DNA of 42,702 bases from JAXDAY01 sp034679345 (GCA_034679345.1 JAXDAY010000005.1:1-42702); one strand, 5' to 3'. Counted from the first letter of the stretch, positions 7,698-15,574 are shown. The notes: a model not told the origin generated them from the sequence alone. Numbers and translations are program-made.

Positions 7698-9156
7698 CGC
7701 CTCTCTCCTTCCCGGCGCTCCAGAGGTGGAGCGTCGCATACGACCGCCAGGGACGCCACGCCTCGGACCGCGCCGAGATCGCCGCATCGCCGGCGCGGCC
7801 TTGCTTGCAGCCCAGCGCACGACGCAATCCCGCGTCGCCCGGCGGGAGCACGTCGGGCTCGGCGAACGCGCGCATCGCGATGTAGGCGGCCGTCCACGCT
7901 CCGATCCCCGGGATCGATCGAAGACGGCGGATCGTCTCCTCCTCGTCGGCGGCCTCGTCGAACAGCGATCCATCGGCCGCCTCCAGCGCGAGCAGACGCA
8001 GCGTGCGGATCCGCGCCTGCGTGAGGCCCAAACCCGCGAGGTCGGCGCCGGCCATCGCGCGGGGCGCGGGGAAGAGGTGCGTCAGTGTCCCATCCCCCGC
8101 ATTCGCAATCGGCGTGCCACAACGCCGCACGAGCCTGCCGGCGAGCGTCGAGGCGCCCTTCACCGTGATCTGCTGGCCGAGGACCGCGCGCACGGCGAGC
8201 TCGAACCGGTCCCACGCCCCGGGCACGCGCAGCCCGGGCCGCGCGCGCCCGAGCGGGGCGAGCTCGGGGGCGCGCCGAAGGCAAGTCGCGATCGACGCCG
8301 GATCGGCGGCGAGATCGAAGAGGCGCCGGACGCGCTCGACGGCGCCGATGAGATCGCGCGATGCCGGAAGATCCGTCTCCAGGATCAGGTGCCTCCCCCT
8401 CGAGGGATGCCGCACGCGGATCCGGCCCGCGATGCCCTTCCAGGAGACGGTCCGCGAGTATACCCCGCGCTCGACCGACTCCACTCCCGGGATCGCGCGC
8501 GCGCCGAGGAACCGCGCCATCGCATCCCAGTCGTACGGAGGACGGTAGGGGAGTCGAAGCGCGATCGCCGCTTCGCCGCGGCCTGCCGCCTCCCGCGCGC
8601 GGGTTCGCCGCAGATCCCGGGGCGCGCCCCCGAACGTCGCCCGCACGGCATGCTGGAACCTCCGGATGCTCGAGAACCCCGAGGCGAACGCGATCTCGGT
8701 CATCGTGAGATCCGTCTCGTCGATCAGTCTCCGCGCGAAATGGACGCGACGCACCTGGGCCACGGCGATTGGCGGCGCCCCGAGGCGCTCCTCGAAGAGG
8801 CGGCGCAAGTGGCGGGATCCGACGCCGAGCCGCTCGGCGAGCCGGTCGACGTCCCCGTCGTCGAGCGCGCCGGCATCGATCAGCCTCAAGGCGCGCGAGA
8901 CGGTCGCGGAAGTCCCCGACCATGCGGGCGTGCCGGGCGCCGTCTCGGGACGGCAGCGCAGGCATGGGCGAAACCCCGCCTCCTCGGCCGCGGCCGCGGT
9001 CGGATAGAAACGGACGTTGCGGCGCATCGGCGTGCGCGCGGGACAGATCGGGCGGCAGTAGATCCCGGTCGTGACGACCGCGGTGAAGAAGCGTCCGTCG
9101 AACCGGGCGTCCCGGCTCTGCACGGCGCGATAGAAGCGATCTCCGTCCTGGTCCAT
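7678..9156 (-). CDS. alkA: Ada-like regulator fused to AlkA DNA-3-methyladenine glycosylase II
   Basis: This 492-residue fusion has three parts. Residues about 5-75 are the Ada zinc domain with the four cysteines C34, C38, C65 and C68; C34 would be the methylphosphotriester acceptor. Residues about 80-185 are an AraC-type DNA-binding domain (TMTEIAFASGFSSIRRFQHA). Residues about 200-480 are an AlkA glycosylase: an AlkA N-terminal fold, a helix-hairpin-helix (RLRSIPGIGAWTAAY, 411-425) and the catalytic aspartate D441 in LPPGDAGLRRALG. It should excise alkylated purines and, once methylated, activate its own operon. The organisation is known from actinobacteria and others. It is followed by ogt with a 20-bp overlap. 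thiE lies 72 bp upstream on the same strand, so read-through from the thi operon is possible. Confidence 0.93.
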   Translation of the reverse strand: MDQDGDRFYRAVQSRDARFDGRFFTAVVTTGIYCRPICPARTPMRRNVRFYPTAAAAEEAGFRPCLRCRPETAPGTPAWSGTSATVSRALRLIDAGALDDGDVDRLAERLGVGSRHLRRLFEERLGAPPIAVAQVRRVHFARRLIDETDLTMTEIAFASGFSSIRRFQHAVRATFGGAPRDLRRTRAREAAGRGEAAIALRLPYRPPYDWDAMARFLGARAIPGVESVERGVYSRTVSWKGIAGRIRVRHPSRGRHLILETDLPASRDLIGAVERVRRLFDLAADPASIATCLRRAPELAPLGRARPGLRVPGAWDRFELAVRAVLGQQITVKGASTLAGRLVRRCGTPIANAGDGTLTHLFPAPRAMAGADLAGLGLTQARIRTLRLLALEAADGSLFDEAADEEETIRRLRSIPGIGAWTAAYIAMRAFAEPDVLPPGDAGLRRALGCKQGRAGDAAISARSEAWRPWRSYATLHLWSAGKERGDAIPAV

Positions 9157-9228
9157 GGGGGCAGTATGCCCAAGCTCCCGCCCGAAGACACGCCGTTTTC
9201 GGACATGAGTGAGGCAGTCCGGAAGGGT

Positions 9229-9864
9229 TCAGGCGGTGGTTCCGATCCCCAGCGCGCCGGCGAACGCGGCGTACGCCGCGACGGGATCAGGGGCGTCCCA
9301 CACCGCGCCGATCACGGCGATCCCCGAGGCTCCCGCCTCGATGCAGGCCGCCACGCGCTCCAGCGTGATCCCGCCGATCGCGATCACCGGGAATGATCCG
9401 GCCGCCGCGGTCACCGCCCGCAACGCCTCGAGCCCCTGGGGCGGGCCATACGCGGACTTCGATGGCGTCTCGAAGATCGGCCCGAACGTGACGAAGTCGG
9501 CTCCTCCGTCCTGCGCCCGCAAGACCGCATCGACGGAATGCGTCGAGCGCGCGATCCATTTGCCTTCCGGAAGGAGCTGCCGCGCCGCTCGGATCGGCAG
9601 CCCTTGCTCGGGAAGATGCACGCCGAAGTCCAGGGCCGCCGCGAGATCGACGCGATCGTTGACGAGAAGACGCGTCGTCGCGTCGGAGCCCTTGAGGAAG
9701 CTCGACGCGCGGCAGAGCATGTCGTAGCTCTCCAGGGCGGAGAGATCCTTCTCGCGCCACTGGAACGCGGGAAGCCCCATGCGGACCATCCGCATCACCG
9801 GGGCGAACGGATCGGCGCCCATCCTTCGCCGGTCCGAGATCAAGTAGAAGCGGGGGAATCCCAC
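9229..9864 (-). CDS. thiE: Thiamine-phosphate synthase (ThiE/TenI family)
   Basis: This 211-residue TIM-barrel protein should join the pyrimidine and thiazole moieties to make thiamine phosphate. Family segments are visible: FQWREKDLS (substrate pyrophosphate site), RLLVNDRVDLAAALDFGVHLPEQ, FVTFGPIFETPSK and VIAIGGITLE. It starts with GTG at 9864, one base after the thiG stop. It is the last gene of the thi operon. Some operon-encoded members of this family are TenI, a thiazole tautomerase, and the sequence features here do not fully separate the two. No thiC, thiD or thiM is in the window, so pyrimidine synthesis must be encoded elsewhere if present. Confidence 0.87.
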   Translation of the reverse strand: MGFPRFYLISDRRRMGADPFAPVMRMVRMGLPAFQWREKDLSALESYDMLCRASSFLKGSDATTRLLVNDRVDLAAALDFGVHLPEQGLPIRAARQLLPEGKWIARSTHSVDAVLRAQDGGADFVTFGPIFETPSKSAYGPPQGLEALRAVTAAAGSFPVIAIGGITLERVAACIEAGASGIAVIGAVWDAPDPVAAYAAFAGALGIGTTA

Positions 9865-9865
9865 G

Positions 9866-10678
9866 CTACGCCCCCGCGCTCACGACGCCCGTGATGGGGC
9901 TCGATGCGGTCGCGTACAGCTTCATCGGAATCCGCCCCGCCTCGTACGCGAGCCGTCCCGCCTCGACCGCCTGGCGCATCGCCGATGCCATCTTGACCGG
10001 ATCGGCCGCCCCCGCGATCGCCGTGTTCAGCAGGACCGCATCGCAGCCGAGCTCCATCGCGATCGCCACATCCGAGGCCGTCCCGACGCCGGCGTCGACC
10101 AGGACCGGCACGCGGACCGTCTCGAGGATGATCCGGATGTTGAATGGATTGCGGATCCCGAGCCCCGAGCCGATCGGCGCTCCCAGCGGCATCACCGCCG
10201 CGCAGCCGATGTCTTCGAGCTTCTTGCAGACGATCGGATCGTCGATCGAGTAGGGCAGAACCGTGAAGCCCTCCTTGACGAGCACCTTCGCCGCCTCGAT
10301 CAACCCCTCGTTGTCCGGAAACAGCGTCTTCGGATCTCCGATCACCTCGAGCTTCACGAGATCGGTCGCCAGCGCCTCGCGTGCGAGCTGGGCGGTCAGG
10401 ATCGCGTCCTTCGCGTTGTAGCAGCCCGCCGTGTTCGGCAGGAGCGTGAAGCGCTTCGCGTCGATGTGATCGAGCATCGACTCTCCCGTGCCACGGGCAT
10501 CGAGGTTCACGCGACGGATCGCCACGGTGACGATCTCGGCGCCGGAAGCCTCGTGCGCGCGCTTCATCTCCTGGAAGTCCTTGAATTTCCCCGTTCCGAC
10601 GAGCAGGCGGCTCTTGAACTCCCGCCCCCCGAAGCGAAGCGGCTGGATCGGCCGGCCTGCCGGAATCGATGCGCTCAT
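9866..10678 (-). CDS. thiG: Thiazole synthase ThiG
   Basis: This 270-residue TIM-barrel enzyme forms the thiazole ring of thiamin from deoxyxylulose phosphate, dehydroglycine and the ThiS thiocarboxylate. The Schiff-base lysine is K109 in the segment DLVKLEVIGDPKTLFPDN. Other family segments are FKSRLLVGTGKFKDF, PLGAPIGSGLGIRNP and VPVLVDAGVGTASDVAIAMELG. Length and order match full-length ThiG. The gene sits between thiS (17 bp upstream) and thiE. Its partners ThiO (glycine imine supply) and ThiS (sulfur carrier) are in the same operon, so all its dedicated inputs except the ThiF adenylating enzyme are encoded here. Confidence 0.96.
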   Translation of the reverse strand: MSASIPAGRPIQPLRFGGREFKSRLLVGTGKFKDFQEMKRAHEASGAEIVTVAIRRVNLDARGTGESMLDHIDAKRFTLLPNTAGCYNAKDAILTAQLAREALATDLVKLEVIGDPKTLFPDNEGLIEAAKVLVKEGFTVLPYSIDDPIVCKKLEDIGCAAVMPLGAPIGSGLGIRNPFNIRIILETVRVPVLVDAGVGTASDVAIAMELGCDAVLLNTAIAGAADPVKMASAMRQAVEAGRLAYEAGRIPMKLYATASSPITGVVSAGA

Positions 10679-10694
10679 CGTCTCCTCTCCTCCC

Positions 10695-10901
10695 TCATCC
10701 GCCCTGGACGGCGGAGATGATCTCGAGTCGATCCCCCTCGGCGATCCGCGTCTCGGCCCAGAGGGTCCTCGGGACGACCTCGCCGTTGCGCGCGACCGCG
10801 GTCCCGGGTCGATCCGCGGCGATTCCCAGCTGGACGAGAAGCTCGCTCACAGTCTCGATCCGGGGAATCTCTCGTTCACTCCCGTTGATCGTCAGTTTCA
10901 C
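10695..10901 (-). CDS. thiS: Sulfur carrier protein ThiS
   Basis: This 68-residue ubiquitin-like protein carries sulfur as a thiocarboxylate on its C-terminal glycine. It begins MKLTINGSEREI and ends in the diagnostic Gly-Gly after SAVQ. The start is GTG at 10901, and this GTGA overlaps the stop of thiO, which gives translational coupling. The gene is short and sits inside a longer open frame that has no meaning upstream. Its position between thiO and thiG agrees with its role in handing sulfur to ThiG. Confidence 0.93.
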   Translation of the reverse strand: MKLTINGSEREIPRIETVSELLVQLGIAADRPGTAVARNGEVVPRTLWAETRIAEGDRLEIISAVQGG

Positions 10902-11956
10902 GGCGCGATCTCCTGCAGGAGTCGCTCCGCGACCCAGGGCGCGAGCAGGATCCCATGCCGGTAGAGCCCGACGGCGTGGTAGAGCCCGCTGCGATCGGGA
11001 TCGGGCGCGACCAGCGGGCCGCCCTCGCGGAAGGGGCGCAGCCCCGCCCAGCAGCCCGCGATCGTCCAGTTGGCGAGCCCGGGGGCGATCGCCGTCGCCG
11101 CCTCGATCAAGCCGCGCACGCCCGCGACCGTCACGGCGGGGTGAAACCCCGCATCCTCGCTCGTCGAGCCCAGGACGATCGAGCCGTCCCCGCGAGGGAC
11201 GATGTAGCACCGGCCCGCCTGGATGATCCTTCGGATGCGCATCGCCTCGCGGGAGGGCATGAGCGAGAGGATCTGCCCGCGGATCGGGCGCACTTCCTCT
11301 CCCGCCAGAAACGCGCTCGCCCACGCTCCCGCGGCATCGACGACCGCCCCGGCCGGCTGCGCCCCCGAAGCGCTCCGCACCCCGATCGCGCGGCCCTCTC
11401 GCACGAGGATCTCGGACACCGGCTCCTCGCGCATCTCGATCCCCCTCAGCCTGCAGATCCGCGTGAGCGCTTCCATCAACCCGCGCGGCTCGACCATCGC
11501 CTCCTCAGGCAACAGCACCGCCTCGTCGTGGATCCCCGGGCCCAGGATCGGCGCCTCCACGCGCGCCTGCTTCCGGTCCAGAAGCGCCGCGCCCGGGGCG
11601 CGCCCGAGGATGGGACGCAGACGATCCGCCGCGGTCGGCTCGCCGGGCAGGGACACCGCGATCGAGCCGCAACGCGCGAAGTCGACGCGCCGGTCGCTCT
11701 CCTCCTCGATATCCTTGATCCATGCGGGGTAGATCTCGTGGGCGCGCTCGCGCGAGGCGAGGGCTTCCGCGGGCGCCTCCGCCTCGGCCCACGGGGAGAG
11801 CATCCCCGCCGCGGCCCAGCTCGCCCCGCGCCCCGTCGCCATCTCGTAGACGCGGACCGAGGCGCCGTCTCGAGCGAGGGCGCGGGCGCATGCGAGGCCG
11901 GCGATGCCGCCGCCGACGATGACGACGTCGGGAGTGCCCGTGCGATCCGACTTCAT
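10898..11956 (-). CDS. thiO: Glycine oxidase ThiO
   Basis: This 352-residue flavoprotein oxidises glycine to the imine with oxygen, feeding thiazole formation by ThiG. The N-terminal FAD site is VVIVGGGIAGLACARALA with an acidic end to strand two (VRVYE). C-terminal D-amino-acid-oxidase-family segments are AGRCYIVPRGDGSIVLGSTSEDAGF, WAGLRPFREGGPL and GLYRHGILLAPWVAERL. ThiO rather than ThiH implies aerobic thiamin synthesis, in line with the oxidase genes downstream in this window. The gene is first in the operon, directly behind the TPP riboswitch; its ribosome site GAGAGAGGA (11963-11971) is about 7 nt from the ATG. Its stop overlaps the GTG of thiS. Confidence 0.93.
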   Translation of the reverse strand: MKSDRTGTPDVVIVGGGIAGLACARALARDGASVRVYEMATGRGASWAAAGMLSPWAEAEAPAEALASRERAHEIYPAWIKDIEEESDRRVDFARCGSIAVSLPGEPTAADRLRPILGRAPGAALLDRKQARVEAPILGPGIHDEAVLLPEEAMVEPRGLMEALTRICRLRGIEMREEPVSEILVREGRAIGVRSASGAQPAGAVVDAAGAWASAFLAGEEVRPIRGQILSLMPSREAMRIRRIIQAGRCYIVPRGDGSIVLGSTSEDAGFHPAVTVAGVRGLIEAATAIAPGLANWTIAGCWAGLRPFREGGPLVAPDPDRSGLYHAVGLYRHGILLAPWVAERLLQEIAP

Positions 11957-12023
11957 TGCGATCCTCTCTCGAAGTGCAGGAGCGTCCCGAGGTGGGCTCG
12001 TCGGCTGCTCTCTCCGGCGGGCG
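11957..12023 (-). promoter_or_regulatory. Riboswitch expression platform (translation control proposed)
   Basis: The downstream segment whose + strand reads GTCCCGAGGTGG at 11984-11995 is the exact 12-base complement of an aptamer segment at 12080-12091, which includes the P3 region. This pairing competes with aptamer folding. When released, the CCUC in this segment can pair with GAGG in the thiO ribosome site (about 11963-11971). The model is therefore: no TPP, 12-bp duplex, site free; TPP bound, site masked. No poly-U terminator is seen. The pairing is seen; the switch logic is inferred. Confidence 0.6.
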
Positions 12024-12104
12024 GGTCGTTTCCCTACGCTGGCATCACCCAGATCAGGTTCCTGGGGTCTCTTCTCAGTCCACCTCGGGACACCCCCAAC
12101 GACC
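12024..12104 (-). promoter_or_regulatory. TPP (THI-box) riboswitch aptamer
   Basis: Read on the - strand, the aptamer shows the conserved core: GGGGGTG, CTGAGA, ACCCC, then AACCTGATCTGGGT, ATGCCAGCGTAGGGAA. The closing P1 stem is a perfect GGTCGTT with AACGACC. P2 forms between GGGGT and ACCCC, and a short P3 hairpin follows. It sits 67 nt upstream of the thiO start and should lower expression of thiO-thiS-thiG-thiE when thiamin pyrophosphate is abundant. Confidence 0.96.
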
Positions 12105-12139
12105 GACGGGCCCAGGATACGACGCCGACTCGCCGCCGG

Positions 12140-12811
12140 TCAACTCGCCCCTCCGCGTTCGAGAATCCGCCATCCGCGCTCCCGCGCGATTCTCCTCAGG
12201 CCGCGGTCGGGATCGACCGCGCAGGGCTCGCCGACCCACGCGAGCAGCGCGGCGTCGCTCGCGTGATCTCCGTACGCGGAGCAGCGGACGGGATCCCAGC
12301 CGCGGCGCGCGCACAGCCCGGCGGCGATCCCGCGCTTCGCCTCGCCGTACGGATGGACCCCCGCCCTGCGACCCGTGAGACGGCCGCGCGGGTCGATCTC
12401 GAGCGGGGTGCCCACGGCCAGCTCGGCGGAGAAGGCGGTCGCAAAGGGGCCGAGCAACAGATCGGGCATGCCCGTGAGGAGCACGATCGCTCGCCCGCGC
12501 CGGCGCTCCTCCTCCACCCACTGATGCGAGAGCGCATCGATCCGCGGCGCCGCCTCGCGGGCGAAGACGTCCTCCGCCCACGCCTGCACTTCCTCCGGTC
12601 TCGCCCCGGCGAGATAACCCTTGTTCGCCTTGCGCGCCACGGTCAGCCCGCGCGGGAGCAGGCGCAGTCCCTCGACGAAGAATGGTAGCCATCCAAACGA
12701 GCCCGGCAGCCTTCCGAGAAGAAGGGCTCGCGCCAGAAGCGTCTCCATGGAAGTCCCCGGCAAGAGGGTCTTGTCCACATCGAAGAACGCCGCGCCCGAT
12801 TCGATCGCCAT
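12140..12811 (-). CDS. HAD-IB family phosphatase (SerB-like)
   Basis: This 223-residue HAD hydrolase has all four motifs: nucleophile motif FDVDKTLL with D11 and D13, motif II LLTGMP, a lysine in GEAKRGIA, and motif IV YGDHASDAALL. The cap region between residues 20 and 95 is helical, as in subfamily IB, which includes phosphoserine phosphatase and phospholipid-phosphate phosphatases. The specific substrate cannot be told. It stands directly upstream of the TPP riboswitch on the same strand (36 bp from the stop to the aptamer), so the thi operon may receive read-through from it. An SbnI/SerK-like kinase, whose relatives make O-phosphoserine, is encoded 0.7 kb away; a link between the two is speculative. 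Confidence 0.87.
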   Translation of the reverse strand: MAIESGAAFFDVDKTLLPGTSMETLLARALLLGRLPGSFGWLPFFVEGLRLLPRGLTVARKANKGYLAGARPEEVQAWAEDVFAREAAPRIDALSHQWVEEERRRGRAIVLLTGMPDLLLGPFATAFSAELAVGTPLEIDPRGRLTGRRAGVHPYGEAKRGIAAGLCARRGWDPVRCSAYGDHASDAALLAWVGEPCAVDPDRGLRRIARERGWRILERGGAS

Positions 12812-12847
12812 CGTGGCAAGACTCTACAAAGCCCCGCTCCCGCATGC

Positions 12848-12853
12848 TATACT
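12848..12853 (+). promoter_or_regulatory. Candidate -10 element of secreted protein gene
   Basis: TATACT lies 49 nt upstream of the ATG at 12902 in an otherwise GC-rich stretch. The expected -35 position (12825-12830, TACAAA) is poor. It is the best promoter-like signal in this 90-bp divergent spacer. Confidence 0.35.
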
Positions 12854-12901
12854 GCTTGCGCGCCGATCCGCGGATGGACCCTCTGGAAGGAGGCTCGGGA
12901 C

Positions 12902-13516
12902 ATGAAACGGCGATGCTCGATGATATTCTTGGCTTGCTTTGGCATTGCCCTGCTCTCCGTCTCGCCTGTGGCCGGGCAGGGCTGCTTCTATGCCGAGTTC
13001 GACGAGGATGGGGATCCCTGGACCCTCCGGACCGAGCTGCCCCTGGAGATTCCCGAGGCGACGCTGGATCTGATCCTCGAAGTTCCAGAGAGTGCGCCGC
13101 TCGACCAGTACTTCATGGTCGAGGTCATGGGAGGCTGCTGCGACGACATCTTCAACGACGCGCACTATGGTGCCTGGGTCGAGCCGGAGACCGTCACGTT
13201 CGACCCGGCTGTCGTCGACTGGTACTCCGTGAGCTTGCCCACATGCACGTTCTGCTGCGCCTGGATCATCGATTTCCATATTCGAGCCGACGCGACGCTC
13301 GTGCCCGGTCAGCGCTACTTTCTCGCCGAGGCGACGGCCACGGTCATCTGCGAGGAGGGCGAGAATCCCTGCTTCCCGCCGCACGACATCGCCCTGACCT
13401 ACCACCAGACGCAGGGCGGCCACTGCCCGGACGGCGAGTCCTCCCTGCTCATGGCCTGTCCGCCCACCGCGGCGCAACCAACGACATGGGGAGCGGTGCG
13501 GGGGCTCTACCGGTAG
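12902..13516 (+). CDS. Secreted cysteine-rich protein with C-terminal TWGxVRxLYR motif
   Basis: This 204-residue protein of unknown function has a signal peptide (basic MKRRC, hydrophobic MIFLACFGIALLSVSPVAG, likely cut after AGQ or nearby). The mature part is acidic and has about a dozen cysteines, several in pairs (GGCCDD, FCCAW), which suggests disulfide bonds outside the cytoplasm. It may form a beta-rich fold, but no known domain is recognised. The last residues, TTWGAVRGLYR, closely match the end of an unrelated protein encoded at 25196-25648. A good ribosome site (AAGGAGG) precedes the ATG. The gene stands alone between the divergent HAD gene and a convergent kinase gene. No function is proposed beyond secretion. 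Confidence 0.8.
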   Translation: MKRRCSMIFLACFGIALLSVSPVAGQGCFYAEFDEDGDPWTLRTELPLEIPEATLDLILEVPESAPLDQYFMVEVMGGCCDDIFNDAHYGAWVEPETVTFDPAVVDWYSVSLPTCTFCCAWIIDFHIRADATLVPGQRYFLAEATATVICEEGENPCFPPHDIALTYHQTQGGHCPDGESSLLMACPPTAAQPTTWGAVRGLYR

Positions 13517-13520
13517 ATGG

Positions 13521-13546
13521 GAGCGGTCGCCGGTCGGCGGCCGCTC
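13521..13546. terminator. Hairpin between convergent genes
   Basis: An 11-bp stem (13521-13531 with 13536-13546, one G-U pair) closed by GGTC lies at the junction of the secreted protein gene (ends 13516) and the SbnI-like gene (stop at 13545-13547). It overlaps that stop codon. There is no T-tract. Confidence 0.45.
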
Positions 13547-14429
13547 ACTCGTCGAAGCTGAAGGTCGACTCGGAGTAGAAGCGGATCCGGCTCTCCTCGA
13601 TCCGCGCGAGGATCATCTCCACCAGACGGCGGTTCATCTCCTCGAGCGGAAGACGCCGCGACAGGAGCCACAGCGGCAGGTTGACCCGCAACGCGCGTTT
13701 GGGGATCAGGTGGCGCGTGATCCCCGCGGGCAGCTTCTGTCTCGATCGAGCGACGCGACCGATCTCCTCCTTCGTGAACTGCGGGAAGATCACGAGCCCG
13801 CTGAACGATCCGTAGTTCGCTTCGAGCCAATCGAACTCGTCGTAGCTGATCCGGTCGAGGAATCCCCGCTCCTTGTAGAGGGAGCACATCTCCCGGAGAA
13901 CTGCGGCTGCGAGCTCGAGCCAGCGCCTGTCGCTGCGGTCGATTCCGCTCTTGGGCAGCAGAAGCAGGCTCGATCGATCCGGCAAGATGATCTGCGCGAT
14001 CTGGCCCCGTCGGGAGTGGAAGGGGCTCGCGCCCGCCGGAGCCTTGTGGCGGGCGAGCTCGATGCCCGGAATCCTCGCCACGATCGCGAGGAACCGATCC
14101 GGATCCCCGAGGTTCAGGAGGTGATGCCAACGCTGCAGCTCCACGAGGCGGTCATCGTACCGAACGATCTGCACCAGCGCGCAGCGCAAGCCCAGCTCCT
14201 TCAAGGCCATGGTCCTGTGGGCGCCGTCGAGGAGGAGGAGTCTCTTTCCGCGGGGCATGCGGCCGACGATCGGGGGGTGGCGGAGGCTGCCATCGGCCTC
14301 GAGACGCGCGGCGACGCGCCGCAGGCGCGCCGGTTCGATCTCTTCATGGAAGAGGATCGATTCGATCCCGACGATCGCCAGATGGGGAAGCTCCCCCTGA
14401 TGGATCAGCTTCTCGTAACGCTCGAGCAT
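13545..14429 (-). CDS. SbnI/SerK-like protein (ParB-fold free L-serine kinase family)
   Basis: This 294-residue protein matches SbnI of staphylococci along its length, judged from memory of that sequence. The N-terminal ParB-like fold has HEEIEP (28-33) where SbnI has HETFEP, then LEADGSLRHPPIV, and DGAHRTMALKELG with D68 where SbnI has DGVHRYTSLKALG. The C-terminal part (KLPAGITRHLIPKRALRVNLPLWLL) also matches SbnI. E29/E30 and D68 fall where the catalytic Glu and Asp of archaeal SerK lie. The family makes O-phospho-L-serine from free serine; SbnI serves a siderophore pathway. No siderophore genes are near, so the role here is open. The ATG at 14429 is chosen over longer frames because it follows a purine-rich ribosome site (AAGGGAG). 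Confidence 0.75.
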   Translation of the reverse strand: MLERYEKLIHQGELPHLAIVGIESILFHEEIEPARLRRVAARLEADGSLRHPPIVGRMPRGKRLLLLDGAHRTMALKELGLRCALVQIVRYDDRLVELQRWHHLLNLGDPDRFLAIVARIPGIELARHKAPAGASPFHSRRGQIAQIILPDRSSLLLLPKSGIDRSDRRWLELAAAVLREMCSLYKERGFLDRISYDEFDWLEANYGSFSGLVIFPQFTKEEIGRVARSRQKLPAGITRHLIPKRALRVNLPLWLLSRRLPLEEMNRRLVEMILARIEESRIRFYSESTFSFDE

Positions 14430-14486
14430 CCCTGCTCCCTTCAGGCCCAGGCGGCAGATGCTCCCGGAGCCTCCTCGAACCATCTT

Positions 14487-14512
14487 CGGCAAGTTCCACG
14501 CACAACTTGCCG
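14487..14512. promoter_or_regulatory. Inverted repeat in divergent promoter region
   Basis: CGGCAAGTT (14487-14495) and AACTTGCCG (14504-14512) form a perfect 9-bp dyad with an 8-bp spacer. It lies between the divergent SbnI-like gene and the secreted protein gene, about 57 and 55 bp from their starts. It could be an operator for a dimeric regulator or an RNA hairpin. Confidence 0.45.
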
Positions 14513-14566
14513 ATCGATCCGGGAGATGGCAAGCTCTGAAGCCGGAAACCGACCCCGGAGGCACGA

Positions 14567-15544
14567 ATGATCCCTCGTGGAAGCTCGATTCCTTGGGTCG
14601 CCGCGGCCTTGCTCGCCGCGGCCTGCGCCGTCCATCCTGCGGAGGCCCTGAGGCCGATCCAGTTCGCCGGCTCCCGACAGGCCGGACCGAACGACCGCCC
14701 ACCGCTGGTTCCGCTGCCTCTGAAGGGCCCCCTCTCCATAACCGCGGCCGACTCGATCCTCATCCTGCTGCAGGAGAAGCACCCGCGCGTGAAGATCCTC
14801 TACGACCTCTTCGACGTCGACCTCGACGCCGACGGCGCGCCGGAGCGGATCGCCCAGGTCGCTGTCATCACCGTGCTCGGCTACTACGGGGAGTGCTGGT
14901 GGGGGGTCTACAAGAGCGGCATCCGGGACCAGATCCTCTACTGGTCCTATCCGGAAGAGCGCACCCGTTTGACCACGTGGCCGCGGCCCCGGGGACTGCG
15001 CGACCAGGCCGACAGCCTCCACTTCATCTCCAACGTGCCCGAGTTCTACCCCGCGGTCGACATCCTGGAGTACGGCGATCTGACGGGGGACGGCCGATCC
15101 GAGATCGCCGTCTGGCTCGCGGGGCGCGTGGCGAATGGCCCTACCGTGCGCGGATTCCTCTCTCCCGTGATCCTCTCCCCGACGCAGTCCAATCTCGAGG
15201 AGGTCTTCCGCTCGATCCTGCTCTTCACCCAGAGGACCGGCCTCAAGAAGGGCGATCCCGGACGCGCGCCCTGCAAGGTGAACGGTTATCGCCTCTACTC
15301 GAGGGTGCGCTCCTCCGGCGCCGCGCGCGACCTCGTGATGGAGCCGTGGATTCCCTGGCCGCCCGATTCGCTCTGCATGGGCGCATGGCTCGATGCTCGC
15401 GGGCTTCCGCATGATCCGGATCTGTGGATGCCGGTGGGCGGCATCCCGGCCGACGCGCCGATCCCGGGGGACTGGATCATCTCCCGGTGGGACGGGACGC
15501 GCTATGGCGGCTTCCGCTTCGTCCGCGACGTGAAGCTCGACTGA
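14567..15544 (+). CDS. Exported protein with FG-GAP-like calcium motifs
   Basis: This 325-residue protein has a signal peptide (MIPRGSSIPWVAAALLAAACAVHPAEA). Cleavage after AEA fits signal peptidase I; the LAAAC stretch could instead be a weak lipobox. Two acidic loops, DVDLDADGAPERI and YGDLTGDGRSEIAVW, look like the DxDxDG calcium loops of FG-GAP/VCBS beta-propeller repeats. The rest is not recognised and contains several Trp/Tyr-rich stretches. The ATG is preceded by GGAGG. The gene diverges from the SbnI-like gene and ends before a large hairpin. Function unknown; an envelope or surface location is likely. Confidence 0.7.
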   Translation: MIPRGSSIPWVAAALLAAACAVHPAEALRPIQFAGSRQAGPNDRPPLVPLPLKGPLSITAADSILILLQEKHPRVKILYDLFDVDLDADGAPERIAQVAVITVLGYYGECWWGVYKSGIRDQILYWSYPEERTRLTTWPRPRGLRDQADSLHFISNVPEFYPAVDILEYGDLTGDGRSEIAVWLAGRVANGPTVRGFLSPVILSPTQSNLEEVFRSILLFTQRTGLKKGDPGRAPCKVNGYRLYSRVRSSGAARDLVMEPWIPWPPDSLCMGAWLDARGLPHDPDLWMPVGGIPADAPIPGDWIISRWDGTRYGGFRFVRDVKLD

Positions 15545-15574
15545 CCCTAGCGCCCCCGCTGGGGCATGGCGGGG

